A stretch of 22,808 nucleotides of DNA from Lachnospiraceae bacterium. GTDB lineage: Bacteria; Bacillota; Clostridia; Lachnospirales; Lachnospiraceae. Below the pieces are notes generated by a model. It was not told the DNA's origin and searched no databases. It was given only the letters and a program-made list of their open reading frames with translations. Position numbers and translations under genes: made by a program. The stretch is taken from contig CAADYR010000123.1 in the NCBI GenBank assembly GCA_900753305.1, forward strand, positions 1 to 22,808, in the 5' to 3' direction. Positions 8,558-14,117 of the stretch are shown one piece after another (position 1 is the stretch's first letter; every line of letters starts with the position of its first letter).

Positions 8558-9088
8558 ATGAGGAATATGATGGAAATATATAGAATTGAAAAAGACACCG
8601 CAGAGAACTGGCTTTACAAAGCCTATGACTATATCAGAACAGATGCATTTGTATATGGCCAGAATATCCCCATGGAGATAGAGTTCGGACACGATGAACC
8701 CAAAGAAGAACTGGAAGCGATCGTAATTATGGAAGATCACAAGCCGGTTGCAGGATGCAGGATCACATATCCAAGAGAAGATATTGGTAAGATAGGCCGT
8801 GTGTGTGTCGTCCGTGAAAGACAGAAAAGCGGTGTAGGGCACATCCTGATCGCAGAAGCCGAAAAGTGGATTGCAGAAAGAGGATATCAGCACATCGTGA
8901 TCAATTCACAGGATCGTGCGGCAGGTTTCTATGAAAGATGCGGTTATAAACTGGTTCCGGGAGTAGATCCTGAGATATATGAGAATCATCCACCACGTAA
9001 GCTGGATGAAAAAGCCAAAGAAGAACACAGAAACAAGTTAGGTTTCAGCTGCGTTCTGGTAGAAAAAACTTTAAGTAAAGAAGGATGA
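8558..9088 (+). CDS. GNAT family N-acetyltransferase
   Basis: A 176-residue protein of the GNAT fold when started at 8558, the first ATG with a reasonable ribosome site (GACAGG, 7 nt upstream). ATGs at 8567 and 8570 are alternatives; the in-frame ATG at 8501 would overlap the upstream gene by 29 nt and I did not use it. The acetyl-CoA-binding motif A is at about residues 81-100 (RVCVVRERQKSGVGHILIAE), and the AAGFYERCGYKLV motif is near the end. In the Bacillus yxe and ytm operons a GNAT enzyme acetylates the amino group of an S-modified cysteine before C-S cleavage; the same role is inferred here from neighbours only. The stop is 4 nt before the permease start. Confidence 0.9.
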   Translation: MRNMMEIYRIEKDTAENWLYKAYDYIRTDAFVYGQNIPMEIEFGHDEPKEELEAIVIMEDHKPVAGCRITYPREDIGKIGRVCVVRERQKSGVGHILIAEAEKWIAERGYQHIVINSQDRAAGFYERCGYKLVPGVDPEIYENHPPRKLDEKAKEEHRNKLGFSCVLVEKTLSKEG

Positions 9089-9092
9089 GCAA

Positions 9093-9827
9093 ATGACAAA
9101 ATTATTTGATTTTAAACAGGTTTTTACGAATATTCCGGAACTTCTGCTGAAACTTCCTGTAACATTGGAACTGGCATTTCTGGCAATGCTGATTGGTCTG
9201 GTGCTTGGACTGATACTGGCGATCATCAAAATCAAACAAATACCGGTGCTCAAACAGATCGCCGGATTATTTGTATCTATCGTAAGAGGAACTCCGGTTC
9301 TGGTACAGCTTTACATTGTATATTTTGGTGTTCCGATGTTTTTTAAACATATCAATGCTACATATGGAACCAATCTGGCAGTAGCCAATATTCCCGGTTT
9401 CGTATATGCGGTGCTTGCACTGGGACTGAATTCTTCCGCTTTCAGTTCTGAAATGATCCGTTCCGCATTATTAAGTGTAGACAAGGGACAGATAGAAGCA
9501 GCACATGCGCTGGGAATGACCTATGGACAGACTTTGAGAAGAATCATTATCCCGGAAGCACTTACAGTAGCACTTCCCACAATTGGTAATTCGCTGATTT
9601 CTGCGATCAAAGGAACTTCACTGGCTTTTACCTGTGCAGTAGTAGAAATCACAGCACAGGGTAAGATCATCGGGGGCAGAAATTACCGCTATTTCGAAGT
9701 ATATTGTTCATTGGCGATCATTTACTGGATCGTGACCGTGATTATTGAACAGGTACTTAAGTTCACAGAGAAGAAGCTGGCAATACCGGATCAGGTAGAG
9801 AATTTCGCCGGTGAGAACGAAATCTGA
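9093..9827 (+). CDS. Amino-acid ABC transporter permease
   Basis: A 244-residue inner-membrane protein of the HisMQ/GlnP type, with hydrophobic segments near residues 22-46, 55-80, 100-120, 165-185 and 205-225. The EAA loop that docks to the ATPase is at about 135-161 (EAAHALGMTYGQTLRRIIIP). SIVRGTPVLVQLYIVYFG at 62-79 is typical of polar amino-acid permeases. As only one permease gene is present, it would act as a homodimer. Ribosome site AAGGA lies inside the end of the acetyltransferase gene. Confidence 0.95.
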   Translation: MTKLFDFKQVFTNIPELLLKLPVTLELAFLAMLIGLVLGLILAIIKIKQIPVLKQIAGLFVSIVRGTPVLVQLYIVYFGVPMFFKHINATYGTNLAVANIPGFVYAVLALGLNSSAFSSEMIRSALLSVDKGQIEAAHALGMTYGQTLRRIIIPEALTVALPTIGNSLISAIKGTSLAFTCAVVEITAQGKIIGGRNYRYFEVYCSLAIIYWIVTVIIEQVLKFTEKKLAIPDQVENFAGENEI

Positions 9828-9844
9828 TAGATAGGAGAGAGACT

Positions 9845-10615
9845 ATGAGCTTTATAGAAATCAAAGACCTTCATAAGAAATATAAGGATAATGTTGTCCT
9901 CAATGGTATCAACCTGTCTATTGAAAAAGGCAATGTCATCGGTATTATCGGACCTTCCGGTACAGGAAAATCCACCATACTTCGCTGCCTCAACCAGTTG
10001 GAAGTACCTGAAAAAGGCAGCATCGTCATCAATGGAAAAGAGATAGATCTGGCTAATAAAAAGAATAAAAAAGACATTCTGGAATTAAGACAGAATACAG
10101 GTATGGTATTCCAGTCATTCAACCTTTTTGAGCGCAAGACAGCCCTTGAAAATGTAGAAGAAGGCTTGATCGTGGTTCAGAAAAAATCTAAGGAAGAAGC
10201 CAAAAAGATCGCTTTGGAAGAACTAAAAAGAGTAGGTATGATCAACTGGGCGAACCACTATCCAAGACACCTTTCCGGTGGACAAAGACAGAGAGTCGCA
10301 ATCGCCAGAGCACTGGCAATGCGTCCTCAGCTTCTGCTTTTGGACGAACCTACCTCCGCACTTGATCCCGAGATGGTAGGAGAAGTACTGGAAGTTATCA
10401 AGCAGATCGCTGCAGAAGGACTTACCATGATCCTTGTTTCCCACGAAATGGCTTTTGTCAGAAATGTATCCAACAGAGTTATCTTCGTAGACAAGGGCGT
10501 GATCGTAGAAGACGGTACACCCAAACAGGTATTCAAAGAGCCTAAGAATGAAAGAACCAAAGAATTTCTGGAGAAAATGCATACGCTGGAAAGAGAGCCG
10601 GAGTACATCATATAG
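9845..10615 (+). CDS. Amino-acid ABC transporter ATP-binding protein
   Basis: A 256-residue ATPase of the GlnQ type. Walker A GPSGTGKST is at residues 36-44, the Q-loop at MVFQSFNLF (87-95), signature LSGGQRQR at 143-150, Walker B LLLLDEP at 163-169, and the switch His in LVSHEMAF. All catalytic residues are present. It drives the importer formed with the lipoprotein (6361-7245) and permease (9093-9827). Ribosome site TAGGAGAG precedes the start, and the stop runs straight into the ribosome site (AGGGAGA, 10614-10620) of the next GST-like gene. Confidence 0.97.
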   Translation: MSFIEIKDLHKKYKDNVVLNGINLSIEKGNVIGIIGPSGTGKSTILRCLNQLEVPEKGSIVINGKEIDLANKKNKKDILELRQNTGMVFQSFNLFERKTALENVEEGLIVVQKKSKEEAKKIALEELKRVGMINWANHYPRHLSGGQRQRVAIARALAMRPQLLLLDEPTSALDPEMVGEVLEVIKQIAAEGLTMILVSHEMAFVRNVSNRVIFVDKGVIVEDGTPKQVFKEPKNERTKEFLEKMHTLEREPEYII

Positions 10616-10625
10616 GGAGATTAAT

Positions 10626-12527
10626 ATGAGTATAGAGAAATATGATTATGAGATTGTCAATGGAAGGAAGATAAGGGTAAGACCAAGGGAGACGGTTTCG
10701 GAAATAGATGTGAATGGGTATTTCAGAAGACAGCCCAATCATTTTACAACTCCTTTTGGGGATGGAGAGAATGATCTGAAGGCGGAAGGTAATCAGAGAT
10801 ATCGTCTGATATGGGCGAAATTGTGCCACTGGTCTAATCGTGCTTCTATCGTAAGAGAACTGGAAGGACTTGAAGACCAGATTTCCGTAAATATGGTCAG
10901 TCAGGCTCATCATGAGAAGAATCTCGGATGGGAATATGTATATAATGAGAATAATGTAGACCCTGTATTGGGAGATCAGTTCCTTTCAGAAGCCTATTAT
11001 CGTGCAGACGAGGACTATCAGGGAAGAACGACCGTACCTGCACTGATCGACACCAGGACAGGTAAAGTTGTAAATAATGATTATAACTGGCTTACCAACT
11101 ATCTGGAAGTCAATTTCAGACCATGGCATAAGAAAGGTGCACCAGAGCTGTATCCGGTGGAACTGAGAGACGAAATTGACAAGATGAACCTGTGGTTATT
11201 CGATAATATCAATAATGCAGTATACAGAAGCTCCTTTTCCAGAAGTAACGAGGGACATTTAGACGGTGTGAATACCTTTTATGCTGCAATGGACAGACTG
11301 GAAAAGAGGTTAGAGACGAGAAGGTTCCTGTTTGGTGATTACGTGACAGATTCAGATATCAGACTGTATGTGACACTTGCCAGACTGGACATTCGCTATA
11401 CATTCCAGTTAGGTGAAACGAAGCATCCGCTTTACACCTATAAGAATTTATGGGGTTATGCAAGAGAACTATGGGAGATTCCTGCATTTAAGAATAACAC
11501 ATTCTTTGCTGATTTTGCAGTGCCTCCTGTTAATGTAGAAGGAAGTGCTCAGAGAACCTTTAATTACAGATTCCTGAAGCAGATTGATTTTAATAAATTC
11601 TGGGGAGAACCTGTAGACCGTTCCTCATTATCCGAAGATCCTGCGAATAAATTAAAGGCGGAAACGGATGCAGGAACAGCAAGAAATGACACAGATGTCA
11701 TAAATAAAGAAGATGCAGCAATTTATGCAAAAATCCATTCAATTCCAAGTACAGAGATTGCGAAATATACCGAGGAAGAACTGCCAACCAGAAAAGATCC
11801 ATCCAAGTTACCGACTCTTGCTGATACCAGAGAACAGGACTATCAGGCAATTATAGCAGAAATCAATAAGCTGCCGGATGGACCAGACCTGTATCCAGTG
11901 GCAAATAAAAAGCAGACAGCAGAGGTATCAGCTTTCGTCAAGACAAATATTACTGATGCAATCAGTGAAATGCTGGATTCGGTAGATTTGGCGAGGTACA
12001 TTGAAAGTGCACACAGATTCTATGGAACATTGGAGCAGTTAAATGCAGATTTAAGGGACAGCAGATTCCTTGCAGGAGATTTCGTGACCCAGGCAGATGT
12101 GGCACTCTATGTTTCACTGGTAAGATTTGATATCTTATATTCCAGATATTTTGGACCTGTAAAATACAGAATACAGGATTTGAATAATGTCTCCGAGTAT
12201 CTGAAAGATCTGTATCAGATCCCGGCTTTTGCACACAATACTGATTTTAATGCAATCATAAAACAGGGACAGGCAGATTTGGAACAGAAATTGTTCCGCC
12301 CAAGCACCCACTATGACAGAGTAATTCCCAGAATCGACCTGGATGCGCAGTGGAAAGTTCCAACAGAGAGAGCATATCTGTCTGAAGATCCGACGCATCC
12401 TATCTATCTGAGTAACAATCGCAGATTTGATCTGGATCCTACCTGGTATGAACTGGGAGCAGAATCACTTACCAAAGTGGAAGAAGCACCACAATGCGGC
12501 TGCGCATGCTCATTGGGTTCAAAATAA
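10626..12527 (+). CDS. Xi-class GST-like protein with a duplicated C-terminal GST domain
   Basis: A 633-residue protein, much longer than the usual 310-420 of its family. I start it at the ATG at 10626, 5 nt after AGGGAGA; a longer reading frame from 10548 would lie inside the ATPase gene. Residues 1-330 match the first GST gene: thioredoxin-like domain with candidate catalytic Cys67 in CHWSNR, then a helical domain with FLFGDYVTDSDIRLYVTLARLD. After a polar linker, residues about 420-560 repeat the helical domain (GPDLYPV...FLAGDFVTQADVALYVSLVRFD...IPAFAHNT) without a second thioredoxin domain or catalytic Cys. The C-terminus is CGCACSLGSK, a three-Cys tail. It may be a built-in heterodimer or a scaffold for a partner GST. 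The substrate is unknown. Confidence 0.85.
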   Translation: MSIEKYDYEIVNGRKIRVRPRETVSEIDVNGYFRRQPNHFTTPFGDGENDLKAEGNQRYRLIWAKLCHWSNRASIVRELEGLEDQISVNMVSQAHHEKNLGWEYVYNENNVDPVLGDQFLSEAYYRADEDYQGRTTVPALIDTRTGKVVNNDYNWLTNYLEVNFRPWHKKGAPELYPVELRDEIDKMNLWLFDNINNAVYRSSFSRSNEGHLDGVNTFYAAMDRLEKRLETRRFLFGDYVTDSDIRLYVTLARLDIRYTFQLGETKHPLYTYKNLWGYARELWEIPAFKNNTFFADFAVPPVNVEGSAQRTFNYRFLKQIDFNKFWGEPVDRSSLSEDPANKLKAETDAGTARNDTDVINKEDAAIYAKIHSIPSTEIAKYTEEELPTRKDPSKLPTLADTREQDYQAIIAEINKLPDGPDLYPVANKKQTAEVSAFVKTNITDAISEMLDSVDLARYIESAHRFYGTLEQLNADLRDSRFLAGDFVTQADVALYVSLVRFDILYSRYFGPVKYRIQDLNNVSEYLKDLYQIPAFAHNTDFNAIIKQGQADLEQKLFRPSTHYDRVIPRIDLDAQWKVPTERAYLSEDPTHPIYLSNNRRFDLDPTWYELGAESLTKVEEAPQCGCACSLGSK

Positions 12528-12546
12528 TGTGAAAGGCTTAAATATC

Positions 12547-13659
12547 ATGGTAGAAATAGAGGAAATAAAAGACAACTTTGCAAAACTGGTAGCCATAGAT
12601 TCTCCTTCCCTGAAAGAACGAAACATGGCAGACTACATCATTGCCCTTTTCAAAGAAATCGGTGTGGAATTGACAGAAGATGACAGCGCAGCAACAACAG
12701 GTTCCACAGCAGGCAACTTGCACGGCTATGTAAAAGGCAATGGAATGGAACCGATTCTTCTGGCATCGCACATGGATACCGTAATGCCTGCATATGGGAA
12801 AAAGGCAATATTTCATGAAAATGGAGATGTGACCAGCGATGGCACAACTGTCCTTGGAGCCGATGATCTCTCTGGAGTTGTAGAAATCTATGAACTGATC
12901 AAATATCTGAAGCAAAATGAAGTGGAGCATAGAGATATCGAATTACTTTTTACAACAGGCGAAGAACTGTATTGCATAGGAGCAAAAGCATATCAATATG
13001 ACCGGATAGTTTCTAAGGAAGCATTAGTACTGGATTTAAGTGGTGAAATCGGAACTGCTGCCTATGCAGCACCTACTATATTGTCCTTTCAGGTTAATGT
13101 GCAGGGTAAGGCATCCCATGCAGGATTCAACCCCGAAGCAGGCATTCATGCTATCAAGGCAGCCTGTGAAGCAATAACCACATTACCACAGGGACATATA
13201 GATGAGGAAACAACCGCCAATATCGGACTGATCAACGGCGGCGAAGGTATCAATATCGTGCCGCCATCCTGTACCATCCGAGGCGAGATCAGAAGCTTAA
13301 ACCATGAGAAAGCACTCGCTATGGCAACACAATATCAGAATGCCTTCCAAAACAGCGCCGAGAAATATGGTGCAACTCTGGACTGGACGCAGCAGATTGA
13401 CATACAGGCATACGAAACAGCAACATCAGAATCCATCATAAGCCGATATGTAGCAGCCTGCGGTCTGTGTGAAGTAGAACCAAAACTTATCAAGACCTTC
13501 GGTGGAAGCGACAACAACGTATTCAGCCAACATGGAATCAAAGGCTTAGTCATTGCAAATTCCATGAATAATGTACATTCCTGTAAAGAGTATGCGAACT
13601 TGTATGAAATGCAGAAAGTGATAGAAATGTTGAGAGTGCTGGTTACGGAAATTGAATAA
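12547..13659 (+). CDS. M20 family metallopeptidase (PepT-like)
   Basis: A 370-residue dizinc hydrolase of the M20 family. The start at 12547 follows GAAAGG by 10 nt; an earlier in-frame ATG at 12427 would lie inside the GST gene. Ligands and catalytic residues are visible: H75 and D77 in ASHMDT, bridging D106 in GADDLSG, E139/E140 in TTGEE, D163 in LDLSG, and H344 in NNVHS. The dimerisation-domain His191 lies in GKASHAGFNPEAG. It resembles tripeptidase T and related Xaa peptidases rather than a long-form carboxypeptidase. M20 enzymes remove N-acetyl groups or cleave dipeptides in S-conjugate pathways; that role here is inferred. Last gene of the operon. Confidence 0.92.
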   Translation: MVEIEEIKDNFAKLVAIDSPSLKERNMADYIIALFKEIGVELTEDDSAATTGSTAGNLHGYVKGNGMEPILLASHMDTVMPAYGKKAIFHENGDVTSDGTTVLGADDLSGVVEIYELIKYLKQNEVEHRDIELLFTTGEELYCIGAKAYQYDRIVSKEALVLDLSGEIGTAAYAAPTILSFQVNVQGKASHAGFNPEAGIHAIKAACEAITTLPQGHIDEETTANIGLINGGEGINIVPPSCTIRGEIRSLNHEKALAMATQYQNAFQNSAEKYGATLDWTQQIDIQAYETATSESIISRYVAACGLCEVEPKLIKTFGGSDNNVFSQHGIKGLVIANSMNNVHSCKEYANLYEMQKVIEMLRVLVTEIE

Positions 13660-13672
13660 AGAATGGAAGGAA

Positions 13673-13700
13673 ACGCTCTGGGTAGACCAGGGCGTTTTTT
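13673..13700 (+). terminator. Rho-independent terminator closing the GST/ABC operon
   Basis: ACGCTCTGG (13673-13681) pairs with CCAGGGCGT (13687-13695), with one G-T wobble, around loop GTAGA. A run of six T follows (13695-13700). It separates the operon from the CRISPR locus. Confidence 0.9.
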
Positions 13701-13945
13701 GCATGAGGAAAAGTAGTGGAAAGGATATTTTATAGATAGATTTTCAGGTAATTATATTTGCGTAATATGATGGAAACCAAAATGTGAAATTTATAATAAT
13801 TATCAGAATACTTAAAATTATTATTGGCATTATTCTATTTATGTGATACTATATAGATTATAAAGTATTATTATAATACAATAAAAATAGAAATGTGAAA
13901 TAATAAGCTTGGTACATTGGGGAATTTGAGAGAATTTATAAATTT
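13701..13945. other. AT-rich intergenic DNA without a gene
   Basis: No open reading frame with a ribosome site, no repeat copy and no clear promoter was seen in these 245 bases. It lies between the operon terminator and the small-RNA unit and is much richer in A and T than the DNA to its left. It marks the left boundary of the CRISPR-Cas locus. Confidence 0.6.
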
Positions 13946-13974
13946 AAAATACACTTCATTGAGAAGTGTATTTT
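13946..13974 (-). terminator. 12-bp hairpin at the 3' end of the predicted small RNA
   Basis: AAAATACACTTC and GAAGTGTATTTT are perfect 12-nt inverted arms around a 5-nt loop. Read on the minus strand, the stem ends in TTTT and is followed by AAATTT, so it is only a moderate intrinsic terminator. Its 5' arm overlaps guide nucleotides 12-23, so it may also shorten the usable guide or protect the 3' end. Confidence 0.55.
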
Positions 13975-13985
13975 CAAAAGGTATT

Positions 13986-14010
13986 ATTTCAATCCACAGT
14001 TTTCACTGAC
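13986..14010 (-). repeat. Degenerate CRISPR repeat (25-nt repeat mimic)
   Basis: On the minus strand it starts with GT like the array repeat, forms a 4-bp CAGT/ACTG stem with a GAAA loop (array repeat: 7-bp CGTTCCC/GGGAACG stem, loop CACGC), and ends with TGGATTGAAAT, identical to the last 11 nt of the array repeat. Sequence differs in the stem, but base pairing is kept, which points to selection for structure and not to a decayed remnant. Confidence 0.8.
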
Positions 14011-14016
14011 ATATTT

Positions 14017-14025
14017 ATTATAGCA
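14017..14025 (-). promoter_or_regulatory. Extended -10 promoter of the predicted small RNA
   Basis: On the minus strand the sequence is TGCTATAAT, a perfect extended -10 element. No good -35 is seen at 17 nt (TACTAT at 14045-14040), which extended -10 promoters do not need. Six nucleotides separate the -10 from the first base of the repeat mimic. Confidence 0.7.
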
Positions 14026-14045
14026 TAACGTTATAAAAAATAGTA

Positions 14046-14067
14046 TGTATTTACAAAATGTATTGAA
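14046..14067 (-). promoter_or_regulatory. PAM plus partial protospacer of the small RNA in the cas3 promoter
   Basis: Read on the minus strand, TTC (14067-14065) is followed by a 19-nt segment (14064-14046) that matches guide positions 1-5, 7-11 and 13-19; only positions 6 and 12 differ. TTC is the known type I-C PAM. From guide position 20 onward the match is lost. The PAM lies within the predicted -35 box of cas3. Confidence 0.75.
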
Positions 14068-14091
14068 TAAAGAACAATAAAGATGTACAAT
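14063..14091 (+). promoter_or_regulatory. Predicted promoter of the cas operon
   Basis: TTGAAT (14063-14068, 4 of 6) and TACAAT (14086-14091, 5 of 6) are spaced by 17 nt; the start would be near 14098, about 20 nt before the cas3 ATG. A second possible pair overlaps it, TTTACA (14050-14055) with AACAAT (14073-14078), also at 17 nt. The small-RNA target covers the -35 region of either. Confidence 0.6.
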
Positions 14092-14117
14092 AGAATTGGA
14101 TTTGAAGGGAAAAATTT

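Larger units (their letters stand above)
13946..14010 (-). ncRNA. Predicted CreR-like small RNA: CRISPR-repeat mimic plus guide to the cas promoter
   Basis: A compact transcription unit divergent from cas3. An extended -10 (14025-14017) predicts a start at about 14010, exactly where a repeat-like element begins. The RNA would consist of the 25-nt repeat mimic (14010-13986), a guide-like stretch starting AATACCTTTTG (from 13985 downward) and a 12-bp hairpin (13974-13946). The mimic carries a stem-loop and the perfect 11-nt handle TGGATTGAAAT, so Cas5c could process it into a crRNA-like guide. There is no second repeat; the 3' hairpin takes its place. Known CreR RNAs of other CRISPR types guide the effector to the cas promoter with partial complementarity and repress it. 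No coding potential is evident. This is a prediction from sequence only. Confidence 0.72.

Noticed and set aside
13986..14010. Reading the repeat mimic as a simple leftover of a former CRISPR array.
   Set aside because: A remnant would not be expected to keep base pairing in a changed stem, begin exactly at a predicted start site, and be followed by a guide matching the neighbouring promoter beside a correct PAM.
14041..14091. A CreT-like toxin RNA controlled by the small RNA, as in CreTA modules.
   Set aside because: The targeted promoter leads directly into cas3 with a normal ribosome site, and no short toxin-like frame with rare codons lies between; cas autoregulation explains the layout better.
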